A DNA stretch of 64,000 nucleotides from Kluyvera ascorbata_C (GTDB lineage: Bacteria; Pseudomonadota; Gammaproteobacteria; Enterobacterales; Enterobacteriaceae): positions 558,001 through 622,000 of the forward strand of contig NZ_JBIQOI010000001.1 of the NCBI RefSeq assembly GCF_044197065.1, in the 5' to 3' direction. A program made the position numbers and the translations under genes. Positions 16,038 to 24,790 of this stretch are shown here, in pieces. The notes under the pieces were generated by a model. That model ran no database searches. It was not told where the DNA came from and saw only the letters and a program-made list of their open reading frames with translations. Numbering within the stretch: the stretch's first letter is position 1; each line of letters opens with the position of its first letter.

Positions 16038-16052
16038 GAAAGATTTTCTTTC
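16038..16052. promoter_or_regulatory. Palindrome in LysR/SDR divergent promoter
   Basis: GAAAGA-TTT-TCTTTC is a perfect inverted repeat 36 bp before the LysR start. Position and symmetry fit a LysR operator; no binding evidence exists here. Confidence 0.45.
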
Positions 16053-16169
16053 CTGGGTAGCAATTTCTTCTCAGTCGTCAATCAGGGGCGCGGGTGGCAT
16101 TCTGATTTCACACGATGAGGAGCGCGGCTTTTCATCTATGACAACCATATGAATTTAAAGAGGTTAGCG

Positions 16170-16946
16170 ATGAACGCATCTTTTGCCGGTAAAAAACTGT
16201 TAGTGGTCGGCGGTACAAGCGGTATGGGTTTCGAAACGGCGAAGCTGGTTCTGAAAAACGGTGGTAGCGTTGTACTGGTTGGCAACCGCCAGGACAAAGC
16301 CGAGCAGGCCCGCCAGGCGCTGGCTGCAGACGGTCAGGTTTCCATCATCGTTGCCGACCTGATGAAAGAAGAAGGTATGCAGCGCGTGGTGGATGCCATT
16401 AACGCCGAACACAAAGATATCAGCCTGCTGGTCAATGCGGCTGGCGTATTTTTCCCGAAACCGTTCACCGAACATGAATCGTCAGACTATGACATGTACA
16501 TGAGCATTAATCGCGCGACGTTCTTTATTACCCGTGATGTGGTGCGCAATATGGTCGAGGCCGGTATCAAAGGCTCCATCGTTAATATCGGCTCCATGTG
16601 GGCGCAGCAGGCCATCGGTGCCACACCGTCGTCAGCTTACTCAATGGCAAAAGCGGGTTTGCATGCGCTGACTAAAAATCTGGCCATTGAGCTGGGTGAA
16701 AAGGGGATCCGCGTGAATGCTGTTTCACCGGCCGTTGTTCACACGCCTATTTACGAAGGCTTCATTGCGAAAGACGACGTGAAAGACGTAATGAACAGCT
16801 TTGACAGTTTCCACCCGATTGGTCGCGTGGGTACCCCGGTCGATATCGCGGAAACCGTTGCTTTCCTGCTTTCTGACAAGACGGGCTGGGTCACCGGCGC
16901 TATCTGGGATATCGATGGTGGCGTGATGGCTGGCCGTAACGCCTGA
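16170..16946 (+). CDS. Short-chain dehydrogenase/reductase
   Basis: A 258-residue classical SDR. The ATG at 16170 is chosen because AAAGAGG lies just upstream; an ATG seven codons earlier lacks a ribosome site. It shows the cofactor loop VVGGTSGMG, the NAAG-like LLVNAAGVFF, the catalytic Ser in VNIGSMWAQ, the YxxxK motif AYSMAKAGL and the 'VNAVSPAVVHTPI' segment. It is cytoplasmic and probably NADPH-dependent (Asn-Arg after the second strand: VGNRQDKAEQ). The substrate is unknown. It is divergent from, and probably regulated by, the GcvA-like LysR gene. Confidence 0.9.
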   Translation: MNASFAGKKLLVVGGTSGMGFETAKLVLKNGGSVVLVGNRQDKAEQARQALAADGQVSIIVADLMKEEGMQRVVDAINAEHKDISLLVNAAGVFFPKPFTEHESSDYDMYMSINRATFFITRDVVRNMVEAGIKGSIVNIGSMWAQQAIGATPSSAYSMAKAGLHALTKNLAIELGEKGIRVNAVSPAVVHTPIYEGFIAKDDVKDVMNSFDSFHPIGRVGTPVDIAETVAFLLSDKTGWVTGAIWDIDGGVMAGRNA

Positions 16947-16952
16947 TGACCA

Positions 16953-16980
16953 TGCCGCACGCGCTTACCCGCGTGCGGCA
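16953..16980 (+). terminator. Hairpin after the SDR gene
   Basis: TGCCGCACGC and GCGTGCGGCA form a perfect 10-bp stem seven bases after the stop. The T run is weak, so termination efficiency is uncertain. Confidence 0.55.
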
Positions 16981-17070
16981 CTGGCATAATTATGCAAATC
17001 CAGACCGCGCATTATGACCTTGTCACCTCATGGCTGGGGGGGCCGGTTACCCGCAGAAACCGTCCGAAAT

Positions 17071-17790
17071 CTAAGCTGATTTATAACGTGCTTCTAGCTT
17101 ATTAAGGAATTCAAACAGTACCTGATTCATTTCACTGTAATCATGCGCACGGAGTTCATCAGGGGTGTTAACGAAGCGGTATTCTGCTGCGCGGCTGAGG
17201 TCGTTGTCTGAATGGTCTATCAATAACTCAACCACTTCCGGCGTGAGTTCCATATGGCACTGGAAACCAAATACGCGATCTGAATAAGACACTATCTGCC
17301 GCGGGCAACCTTCGCTATAAGCAATAATTTTTGCATCCGGGGTCAGGCCCGGCATGTCATTGTGCCAGTGTCCCACTTCCAACGTCCTGGTAAAGTGAGA
17401 GAATAATTCATCCTTGCTGCCGTCTTCGGTCAGCGTAATCGGGAATTTGCCAATCTCTTTTTCAGGGCTGTGTGCGAACGGGGCCCCCAGCGATTCACCG
17501 ATAAGCTGCGAACCGAGGCAAATCCCAATAACGACTTTCCCGGCGTTAACCGCAGAGGCAATCAGGTTCTGCTCACCTTTAGAATCGAAGTGTGGACACA
17601 TTTCCACTGTTGTCGCTGGATCTTGCGGGCCGCCCATAACGATGAGGAAATCGATGTCTTCGGCGTCTACCGGTAACTTATCACCGAGATATACGCGTGA
17701 GTAAGTTACGTCATGACCGTGATGTCTGGCCCATGTTTCATAAGCGCCTGGTGCTTCAAAATATTCATGCACGATAAAGTGTACTCGCAT
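17071..17790 (-). CDS. Class I glutamine amidotransferase-like protein (YfeJ-like)
   Basis: A 239-residue free-standing GATase1 domain starting MRVHFIVHEYFEAPGAYETW. The nucleophile elbow GICLGSQ has Cys91, and the His179/Glu181 pair lies in FQCHMELTPE, giving a complete catalytic triad. MGGPQDP is the usual oxyanion-region motif. It resembles GuaA-like stand-alone amidotransferases such as YfeJ and gamma-glutamyl hydrolases that release ammonia or cleave gamma-glutamyl bonds. No synthetase partner gene is adjacent, so its acceptor substrate is unknown. It is monocistronic and divergent from the AraC gene at 17961. Confidence 0.88.
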   Translation of the reverse strand: MRVHFIVHEYFEAPGAYETWARHHGHDVTYSRVYLGDKLPVDAEDIDFLIVMGGPQDPATTVEMCPHFDSKGEQNLIASAVNAGKVVIGICLGSQLIGESLGAPFAHSPEKEIGKFPITLTEDGSKDELFSHFTRTLEVGHWHNDMPGLTPDAKIIAYSEGCPRQIVSYSDRVFGFQCHMELTPEVVELLIDHSDNDLSRAAEYRFVNTPDELRAHDYSEMNQVLFEFLNKLEARYKSA

Positions 17791-17960
17791 TGGAATAGGT
17801 TCCTTTAATCTCTAAGTTGCTGCATTTTTGTATCATCTTTGCAGATGAAGCTAAGTCGGTTTATGCGGTAATTTTTTTGCTACAGTAACCCGAAAGCTGA
17901 TATCCCTGTTCACCGGGCCCTGTCATCAGGGTAATCATAAACGCAGGACTTTAATCTTAA

Positions 17961-18734
17961 ATGCCAAACAATATAGATAAAGCGCCAAGGCATGATGAAG
18001 CGATAGGGTGGTCAACGCTGGCAAAAACTTACAGACGAGGAGAGATTGATCCCCCACATTATCATGTCGAGGGGCAGCTTTTGTTTGCGACGCAAGGCGT
18101 TATGTTGGTTGAAACAGAAGAAAAACGCTGGGTCATTCCTCCGCAGCGTGCGCTCTGGCTTCCGCCGCTTCAAGAGCATAGCTACAGCCTACTTTCGCAT
18201 ACTGAACTTCGTACGGTTTATTTCAGCCGCAGTCTTATTAAGGCGTGCGGTCGTTTTTCCAAAAGTAATGATGTCCATGTCATCACAGCAACTGCGCTGG
18301 TAAAAGAGCTAATCGCTGGGTTATTCAGTGTGGAATATCAGGCCGCCAGCCAGCGGACGATGGCGTTGCTGTTAATGGAGATCCTCAGCGAAGCCGAGCA
18401 GCTGGCCTCCGATCTTCCGATGCCTCGCGACGAACGTTTGTCCCGTGCTGCCGCTGAGCTCGTGGTTAATCATCGTTGGGAAGCCTCAATGAGCGATCTC
18501 GCGGACATCGCGACCATGTCAGAGCGAACGTTTTCCCGATTGTTTATTCGGGATACCGGCTTCAGTTTCAGAAATTGGAAGCAAAGGGCCAGGATTTACG
18601 TATCGCTGGATCTTCTGTCCGCAGGCGTTTCTATCAAACAAGTCGCCTACCAACTCGGTTTTTCGTGTCCGGCTGCTTTTACTGCGACCTTTCGTTCTGT
18701 ATTGGGCGCAACGCCGCGTGATTTTTTGACCTAG
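17961..18734 (+). CDS. AraC-family transcriptional regulator with cupin sensor domain
   Basis: A 257-residue protein. The N-terminal cupin contains PPHYHVEGQLLFATQG and RALWLPPLQEHSY (residues about 30-75). The C-terminal AraC/XylS DNA-binding domain has two helix-turn-helices: one around MSDLADIATMSERTFSRLF, the second in SIKQVAYQLGFSCPAAFTATF. This is the small-cupin AraC type that often senses aromatic or drug-like ligands and controls a neighbouring MFS exporter. The convergent MFS gene at 18817 lies directly downstream, and the amidotransferase is divergent. Its stop codon abuts the truncated SDR fragment. Confidence 0.9.
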   Translation: MPNNIDKAPRHDEAIGWSTLAKTYRRGEIDPPHYHVEGQLLFATQGVMLVETEEKRWVIPPQRALWLPPLQEHSYSLLSHTELRTVYFSRSLIKACGRFSKSNDVHVITATALVKELIAGLFSVEYQAASQRTMALLLMEILSEAEQLASDLPMPRDERLSRAAAELVVNHRWEASMSDLADIATMSERTFSRLFIRDTGFSFRNWKQRARIYVSLDLLSAGVSIKQVAYQLGFSCPAAFTATFRSVLGATPRDFLT

Positions 18735-18737
18735 AAT

Positions 18738-18824
18738 GTCCCGGCTTGCCATTGCTGCGCCGGGCCCATGAGTACCCCCGGTGATAACGGCGACGTTGTC
18801 GCGGACAATGATATTGTCAGGCAT
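18738..18824 (-). pseudogene. 5' fragment of a short-chain dehydrogenase gene
   Basis: The ATG at 18824 begins inside the last codons of the MFS gene (8-bp overlap). It encodes MPDNIIVRDNVAVITGG then THGPGAAMASRD, the start of an SDR with its TGxxxGxG cofactor loop. After about 29 codons the similarity ends at the stop of the convergent AraC gene. About 220 codons of a normal SDR are missing, so the gene is a deletion remnant of a former MFS-SDR operon. Confidence 0.7.
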
Positions 18825-20040
18825 GATGGCTCCTTTTCGATGCGATTACGGATAACACCATGAAAACTACTCCGCCTGATGCCAGAGCCGCGCCAACCCA
18901 ACCCGTGGCCGCCCAACCGGCTCCGCCAGCAATCGCCATGCCACCTAATGAAGCGCCAATGGCATTAGAGAGATTAAATGCGCTGTGATTAAGCGAAGCA
19001 GCCAGTGTTTGCGCATCGCTGGCGACGGTCATCAGACGACTCTGGAGAGCGGGAACCAGGGCAAAGCCGTTTCCCAACAGGAAGAGAGCAAGCAGGACGG
19101 CCCATTTCCACTGAGCGACCAGCGCAAATAGCCCCAGACAACCGATGTTCCAGAAAAGCATGACAAAGATAGCGGGGATAAGCGATTTATCGGCCATCCA
19201 GCCGCCAAGTATATTCCCACAGACCATGCCCATTCCCCACAACACCAGCACGGCCGGAACTTCTGCTAACGAAAAGTGAGAGACCTGCGTCAGAGTTGGC
19301 GTGATATAACTATAAACCGCAAACATTCCACCAAAACCGACGGTGGCTACGGCCAGCGTAAACCAGACCAGAGGCTTTGCCAGGGCACTCAATTCTCTCA
19401 AGGGGGAAGCATTATGGTCCGGCGCGGATGAGGGGATAAAGAAATAAAGCATACATGCGGTAATCGTGACGCCGGCTGCGACGAACGAGAACGCCACCCG
19501 CCAACCCAGCTGTTGTCCAAGCCATGTCATTGCAGGAACCCCGGCCACATTGGCAGCAGCAAGGCCCAGCATCACATATCCGATGTATTGCGTGCGTTGG
19601 GAGGCCGGTACCATCACAGAAGCGGCAAGCCCGGCAACGCCGTACCATGCGCCGTGGGGCAGGCCAGAAATGAAACGCGCGACCATCAGTGATGAGTAGT
19701 TCCACGCAAGGGCGCTAAAGATATATCCCAGCAGAGCGATAAAAAGCAGGCAATAAAGCAGCCATTTCCGTGGCCACCGTGCCCCAATAACCGCCATCAA
19801 GGGTGCCCCAATCACCACGCCAGCGGCATACGAACTGATATATTGTCCTGCGACGGGGATTGAAACCTGGGTCGCATTTGCCAGAGAGGGAAGCAAACTC
19901 ATTGTGGCAAACTCACCGGTACCAATAAAAAGGCCGCCCAGCGCTAACGTCAGGATAGCCGCAAACACGCTTATCGGCGGCTTCACCAGATTATCTTTGT
20001 CGAAGATATCTTCATTATTCAGCGTTTCGGAATTATGCAT
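18817..20040 (-). CDS. MFS transporter (AraJ/YdhP-like drug:H+ antiporter)
   Basis: A 407-residue, 12-helix major facilitator. After a 27-residue cytoplasmic lead it shows the DHA1 pattern GTGEFATMSLLPSLA in TM1, the signature loop GARWPRKWLL between TM2 and TM3, and motif C-like GLAAANVAGVPAMTWLG in TM5. This branch (AraJ, YdhP, NepI) exports sugars, nucleosides or drugs; the substrate is unknown. It is divergent from the LysR gene at 20289, whose control is likely. The downstream coupled gene is now only an SDR fragment. Confidence 0.9.
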   Translation of the reverse strand: MHNSETLNNEDIFDKDNLVKPPISVFAAILTLALGGLFIGTGEFATMSLLPSLANATQVSIPVAGQYISSYAAGVVIGAPLMAVIGARWPRKWLLYCLLFIALLGYIFSALAWNYSSLMVARFISGLPHGAWYGVAGLAASVMVPASQRTQYIGYVMLGLAAANVAGVPAMTWLGQQLGWRVAFSFVAAGVTITACMLYFFIPSSAPDHNASPLRELSALAKPLVWFTLAVATVGFGGMFAVYSYITPTLTQVSHFSLAEVPAVLVLWGMGMVCGNILGGWMADKSLIPAIFVMLFWNIGCLGLFALVAQWKWAVLLALFLLGNGFALVPALQSRLMTVASDAQTLAASLNHSAFNLSNAIGASLGGMAIAGGAGWAATGWVGAALASGGVVFMVLSVIASKRSHHA

Positions 20041-20198
20041 AAATCAACCTGAAAGCACGGCGGCACGATGATGACCTGGGACCAGCAAAGGTCCAGGGTT
20101 CTGTAGGAAAAGATATTAATCGCAAATGCAGGTTTATCTGATGATTTAACCTGGATGGTTTGTTGAATTTTACTCAACGTTGGCAAGCGACCCACTAA

Positions 20199-20248
20199 AT
20201 TGAATGCAATGAGGCCGGCTTCTATGGCACATTATTGAATGCAACGAG
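20199..20248. promoter_or_regulatory. Two 15-bp direct repeats in the MFS/LysR divergent promoter
   Basis: ATTGAATGCAATGAG (20199-20213) and ATTGAATGCAACGAG (20234-20248) are 14/15 identical with 35-bp spacing, close to LysR-regulator site spacing. They sit 41-90 bp before the LysR start and probably are its binding sites. Confidence 0.5.
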
Positions 20249-20288
20249 ATGTATTCATGAGTCATGTTCAACAATTTGAGGTGTCACT

Positions 20289-21209
20289 ATGCCTGTGCGA
20301 CCGATAGCCCGTTTATCTCGTAGCGATCTTGCAGACCTTAATGCTTTCCGGGCGGTAGAGCGGTTGCGAAGCTTTACTCAGGCCGCTGTTGAATTAGGGA
20401 TCACCACATCTGCCTTGAGTCATGCCGTCAGAAACCTTGAAGGCAGACTCGGCGTAAGGCTGCTTAACCGAACCAGTCGAACCGTTTCGCCGACAGAGGC
20501 TGGTGCGAAGCTGTCGGCCCGTCTGAACGTCGGCTTTGAAGAAATCATTGAAGCCTTAGACGAGATTAATGCATCCAGAGAAAAACCTGTCGGGCGCCTT
20601 CGACTCAATGTCCTCCGTGACGGTGCAAAACTGATTATTGGACCTCATCTTCCCGCATTTTTAAAACGTTACCCGGATATGCAGATTGATATCACTGTTG
20701 ATGACCGCATGGTCGATATCATTTCAGAGGGCTTCGATGCGGGGATTCGCTATGGCGGAACCGTACCTGAAGATTTTATCGCGGTAAAATTAGGTCAGGA
20801 ATTACGATGGGTTGCCGTGGCGTCACCACGGTATCTTTATCACCATCAGCCTCCATTTATGCCGGAAGACCTTATGGCGCACTCTTGTATTCAAATTCGT
20901 ACGGGAGCAGGAACTATCTATAAATGGGAATTTAGAAAAGATAACGAATACCGTGAAATCGATGTTCCGGGACAGGTATGCGTTGGTGACACCATCACGG
21001 GCATCGACCTTGCTCTTGGCGATGTAGGGATCACCTACTGCCCGGAAAAAAGGGTTGAAAAGTATATTAAAAATGGTGAGTTAAGGGTTGTCTTACCTGA
21101 CTGGTCGCCCGTAGAGCCTGCTATGTATCTTTATTATCCCCGTAACCGTCATCATTTACCGGGACTACACGAGCTTATCTCTGTGTTGCGAGAAAGAATG
21201 CCTGTCTAA
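20289..21209 (+). CDS. LysR-family transcriptional regulator
   Basis: A 306-residue LysR protein starting MPVRPIARLSRSDLADLNAF, with GAGGTG as ribosome site. The winged helix is RSFTQAAVELGITTSALSHAVRNLE, with the following RLGVRLLNRTSRTVSPTEAG typical of the family. The effector domain contains FDAGIRYGGTVPEDF and DVGITYCPEKRV. It is divergent from the MFS exporter at 18817-20040 and most likely controls it through the paired repeats in between. The sequence is similar in layout to the regulators at 10953 and 21314, which belong to the same sub-branch. Confidence 0.88.
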   Translation: MPVRPIARLSRSDLADLNAFRAVERLRSFTQAAVELGITTSALSHAVRNLEGRLGVRLLNRTSRTVSPTEAGAKLSARLNVGFEEIIEALDEINASREKPVGRLRLNVLRDGAKLIIGPHLPAFLKRYPDMQIDITVDDRMVDIISEGFDAGIRYGGTVPEDFIAVKLGQELRWVAVASPRYLYHHQPPFMPEDLMAHSCIQIRTGAGTIYKWEFRKDNEYREIDVPGQVCVGDTITGIDLALGDVGITYCPEKRVEKYIKNGELRVVLPDWSPVEPAMYLYYPRNRHHLPGLHELISVLRERMPV

Positions 21210-21313
21210 TTTCTCATACAGGACGGTGTCGCGTCTCTGCAAAACGAACCCTACATTTTTTGATTTATTGCGATATAGGATTCATGTACTCAAAAGTGAA
21301 CTTCCGTTTTCGC

Positions 21314-22198
21314 TCAAATTTTCAATGTCTCAATGACCATCCGCAGGGCGGGGGAGACGTTGCGATGCGGATAATAGAGAAACAGCCCGTCCATTCGCAG
21401 GCTGTTACGCTGCAACACCCTGATAAGCTTACCGTGTTCTAAATCATCCGCGACCAGTTCAACAGGAACATAGGCTAACCCGAGGCCCAGCCGGGCGGCT
21501 TCTGCTTCCATGTAGCTGTCAGATAAGGCCCATTGTCCTTCAGGCCGATGGGTAATTTTTTTATCCTCCTGATTGAGTTCCCACTGGTATACGCTGCCGT
21601 CGGCAAACTGATAGGCGATACAGGGATGCGCCTTTAAATCTGCTGGGGTTCGCGGAAAACCGTAGCGACGAAAGTGTTCGGGAGTACCCACAATTGCCAT
21701 CTCCATATCGGGTGTGATGCGCACTGCGACCATACCCTGGCCGACTTCAGGCCCCAGGCGGACGCCGGCATCGAATCGCTCTTCGATGATATCGACGAAC
21801 CGGCTCTCATTCATCAGTTCAAGCCGGATATCAGGATAACGCTGTTTAAATACCGCCAGCTTTGGCAGCAGGCATTTATCAATCGCGTGCTGGCTGGCAT
21901 TGATACGCACCGTGCCGGAGGGCGTCTCCCGATAATGCGCCAGAGTGGCAAGCCCACGATCTAACGTATCAAATCCCGATGCCGTCTTCTGGTAGAGCTG
22001 CTCGCCTGCCTGCGTCAGCGACAGTTTACGCGTGGTGCGCACCAGCAGCTGGACGCCCAGCCTTTCTTCAAGCTCGCGAACAGAACGGCTGACTCCTGAC
22101 TGAGCAAGACCCAGCCGCTGAGCCGCTGCGGTAAAGCTGCCTTCTCGTACCACCTGCATAAACAGATACAGCTCGTTGTAGTTCTCCCTTTTCGCCAT
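21314..22198 (-). CDS. LysR-family transcriptional regulator
   Basis: A 294-residue LysR regulator. The start MAKRENYNELYLFMQVVREG at 22198 is preferred because GGGGGGA lies upstream; an in-frame start 30 codons earlier has no such site and no family match. The winged helix is GSFTAAAQRLGLAQSGVSRSVRELE. The effector domain includes FDAGVRLGPEVGQGMVAVRI. It is divergent from the exported hydrolase at 22385 and is probably its regulator. The 186-bp spacer is AT-rich around 22240-22310. On the other side it converges with the preceding LysR gene. Confidence 0.88.
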   Translation of the reverse strand: MAKRENYNELYLFMQVVREGSFTAAAQRLGLAQSGVSRSVRELEERLGVQLLVRTTRKLSLTQAGEQLYQKTASGFDTLDRGLATLAHYRETPSGTVRINASQHAIDKCLLPKLAVFKQRYPDIRLELMNESRFVDIIEERFDAGVRLGPEVGQGMVAVRITPDMEMAIVGTPEHFRRYGFPRTPADLKAHPCIAYQFADGSVYQWELNQEDKKITHRPEGQWALSDSYMEAEAARLGLGLAYVPVELVADDLEHGKLIRVLQRNSLRMDGLFLYYPHRNVSPALRMVIETLKI

Positions 22199-22384
22199 TG
22201 AAATATCCCCCCTTGATGCCAACAAATTCAGTGTTGATTTATAACAATATGGTATCAATCTTAGCAGCAATCGCCCCCTAATCAGCACTAATCATGCTCA
22301 CTATAATGACCCCATCCAAGCAAAGCACCGCAGCGTTGTCCGTCGGAAACCTGTATCTCTCTGTTGTTTTTTATGGGGACTTTT

Positions 22385-23521
22385 ATGAAAGCCTTCACCC
22401 GAACGCTAAAAACCGCGATGCCGGCCATGCTGTTATTCGCATCATTAAGTGGAGTCACGACAATGAGTTATGCTGATTCAACTCATCCGAATGCCCCTGT
22501 GTCCATGACAGATAAATGGGATAAAACGTTCGCTGAAAGTCAGAAAGTCGAACATCGTAAAGTCTCGTTCCCAAACCGCTATGGCATCACCTTAGTGGGC
22601 GATCTTTACCTGCCTAAAGACCGTGGCGATCGCAAGCTGGCGGCGATTGCGGTCAGTGGGCCTTTTGGCGCGGTGAAAGAGCAATCCAGCGGTCTGTATG
22701 CGCAGACACTGGCGGAACAAGGGTTTGTTACCCTGGCGTTCGATCCCTCTTACACGGGGGAAAGTGGCGGCTATCCGCGAAACGTCGCCTCACCGGATAT
22801 CAACACGGAAGATTTCAGCGCGGCTGTGGATTTCTTAGGGCTGCAAAAAGAGGTGGATCGAAACCGTATCGGGCTGCTCGGTATTTGTGGCTGGGGCGGC
22901 ATGGCGCTGAACGATGCCGCGATGGATACCCGCGTTAAAGCGGTGGCTACCAGCGTGATGTACGACATGAGCCGGGCGATGGGCCATGGTGTGGGGGATG
23001 GCAAAGACCGTTATTCCACCGCCGACCGTCGTGCTGTTCTGCAATATCTGAATGAACAGCGCTGGAAGGATGCGCAGAGCGGCACGTTCGCACACGGTGC
23101 TCATGATATTAACGTCGACAGCAACGGCAAGGTCAGCGCGGGCGAGCGCGTTCTGCCAGAAACGCTGCCGGCAAATCCGCATCCGGTACTGAAAGAGTTC
23201 TTTGACTACTACCGCATGCCGCGCGGCTTCCACGAACGTTCCGTTAACTCGACCGGGGCGTGGACGGCAACGATGCCGCTGTCATTTATGAATATGCCGC
23301 TGCTGAGCTACGCCAGTGAAATCACCATCCCGACGCTGATTGTGACCGGTGAGAAAGCGCATTCACGTTATTTTGCTGAAGATGCTTACAAGGCAGTCGG
23401 CAGTAAAGACAAAGAGCTGGTGGTGGTACCAGGGGCAAATCACGTGGACCTGTACGATAACGTGGCCGGAAAAATACCTTTCGCGAAATTCGAACAATTT
23501 TTCCAGACCAAACTGAAATAA
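22385..23521 (+). CDS. Exported alpha/beta hydrolase with cysteine nucleophile (dienelactone hydrolase-like)
   Basis: A 378-residue protein with a signal peptide (MKAFTRTLKTAMPAMLLFAS, cleavage near YADS). The ATG at 22385 has TGGGGA just upstream; an earlier in-frame start at 22364 has none. The nucleophile elbow reads GICGWGG, placing Cys168 where most esterases have Ser, as in dienelactone hydrolases. ALAFDPSYTGESGG-like and 'VVPGANHVDLYDN' segments supply the oxyanion and His regions. The predicted site of action is the periplasm. It is a paralogue of the 31516-32565 protein. A terminator follows directly, so it is monocistronic and probably controlled by the divergent LysR gene. Confidence 0.85.
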   Translation: MKAFTRTLKTAMPAMLLFASLSGVTTMSYADSTHPNAPVSMTDKWDKTFAESQKVEHRKVSFPNRYGITLVGDLYLPKDRGDRKLAAIAVSGPFGAVKEQSSGLYAQTLAEQGFVTLAFDPSYTGESGGYPRNVASPDINTEDFSAAVDFLGLQKEVDRNRIGLLGICGWGGMALNDAAMDTRVKAVATSVMYDMSRAMGHGVGDGKDRYSTADRRAVLQYLNEQRWKDAQSGTFAHGAHDINVDSNGKVSAGERVLPETLPANPHPVLKEFFDYYRMPRGFHERSVNSTGAWTATMPLSFMNMPLLSYASEITIPTLIVTGEKAHSRYFAEDAYKAVGSKDKELVVVPGANHVDLYDNVAGKIPFAKFEQFFQTKLK

Positions 23522-23542
23522 ACCCTCTCCTGAATTGATGCA

Positions 23543-23572
23543 AAGCCACCGGCCATAGGCCGGTGGCTTTTA
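23543..23572 (+). terminator. Rho-independent terminator
   Basis: AAGCCACCGGCC and GGCCGGTGGCTT form a near-perfect stem with a three-base loop and TTTT, 21 bp after the hydrolase stop. Confidence 0.85.
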
Positions 23573-23596
23573 TCCTGATCTTCGTGAAATTTCACT

Positions 23597-24790
23597 ATGT
23601 CGATGCTAAACCAAACACCATCATCTCATCATCAGCGCGCGTACTGGGGCGGCATTTTTGCCATGACCCTGTGCGTGTTTGTGCTGATTGCTTCTGAATT
23701 TATGCCCGTCAGCCTGCTCACACCGATTGCCCGTGACTTGGGCGTGACGGAGGGGCTGGCAGGGCAGGGGATTGCAATCTCCGGTGCGCTGGCGGTCCTG
23801 ACCAGCCTGACGCTTTCAACGCTGGCCGGAAATGTGAATCGTAAGTTCCTGCTATTGGGAATGACGGTTCTGATGGCCGTATCGGGGCTTATTATTGCGC
23901 TGGCTTCCAGTTATCTGATGTATATGGTCGGTCGCGCGATGATCGGTATGGCGATCGGCGGATTCTGGTCGATGTCTGCGGCAACGGCAATTCGTCTGGT
24001 GCCACAGCATCAGGTCACACGTGCGCTGGCGATTTTCAACGCCGGTAATGCGTTGGCGACGGTCGTCGCCGCGCCGCTGGGAAGCTATCTGGGTGCCACG
24101 GTCGGATGGCGAGGCGCTTTCTTGTGCCTGGTGCCCATCGCGGTGGTCGCCTTTATCTGGCAGTGCATCAGCCTGCCCAGTATGGATGCGAATAAAAGCC
24201 ACACGTCACCTGGCGATGTATTCCGCATACTTAGCCGCCGCGTGGTTGCGGTTGGCATGCTGGCCTGCGGCCTGTTTTTCATGGGCCAGTTTACGCTCTT
24301 TACCTATGTGCGCCCGTTCCTGGAGACCGTGACGCGGGTTGATTCCTCAGGTTTGTCGTTGATTTTGCTGATTATCGGCGTAGCCGGTGTTATAGGCACG
24401 CTGGTTGTTTCGACATTCCTCAACAGAAAATTCTACCCTACGCTCGTGGCCATACCCGGACTGATGGCCGTCATTGCCATCGGCTTGATGCTGACCGGGC
24501 ATCAGGTCTGGACGGTTTCACTGTTGTTAGGGCTCTGGGGCATGCTGGCCACTGCCGCGCCAACCGGATGGTGGACATGGATTGCGCGTACGCTGCCCGA
24601 CAACGCGGAAGCCGGAGGCGGGCTCATGGTCGCGGTGATTCAGTTCTCCATCGCCCTTGGATCAACGGCAGGAGGCATCGTGTTTGACCACCTCGGTTGG
24701 CAGAGCACGTTTGCTATGAGTAGCATGCTGCTCCTTTGCACGGGCGTACTGACCATTTTCACCGCCCGCCAGAAGGCCGGTGCGCGTTAA
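23597..24790 (+). CDS. MFS transporter (NepI-like)
   Basis: A 397-residue, 12-helix major facilitator of the DHA1 family, with IASEFMPVSLLTPIARDLGV in TM1 and NVNRKFLLLGM as the TM2-TM3 loop. The segments GGFWSMSAATAIRLVP and 'NAGNALATVVAAPLGSYLG' closely follow NepI, the inosine/purine-ribonucleoside exporter of E. coli. Purine nucleoside efflux is therefore a reasonable but unproven call. Another in-frame ATG lies two codons downstream. The gene overlaps the convergent Lrp-type regulator by 4 bp at the 3' ends. Confidence 0.85.
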   Translation: MSMLNQTPSSHHQRAYWGGIFAMTLCVFVLIASEFMPVSLLTPIARDLGVTEGLAGQGIAISGALAVLTSLTLSTLAGNVNRKFLLLGMTVLMAVSGLIIALASSYLMYMVGRAMIGMAIGGFWSMSAATAIRLVPQHQVTRALAIFNAGNALATVVAAPLGSYLGATVGWRGAFLCLVPIAVVAFIWQCISLPSMDANKSHTSPGDVFRILSRRVVAVGMLACGLFFMGQFTLFTYVRPFLETVTRVDSSGLSLILLIIGVAGVIGTLVVSTFLNRKFYPTLVAIPGLMAVIAIGLMLTGHQVWTVSLLLGLWGMLATAAPTGWWTWIARTLPDNAEAGGGLMVAVIQFSIALGSTAGGIVFDHLGWQSTFAMSSMLLLCTGVLTIFTARQKAGAR

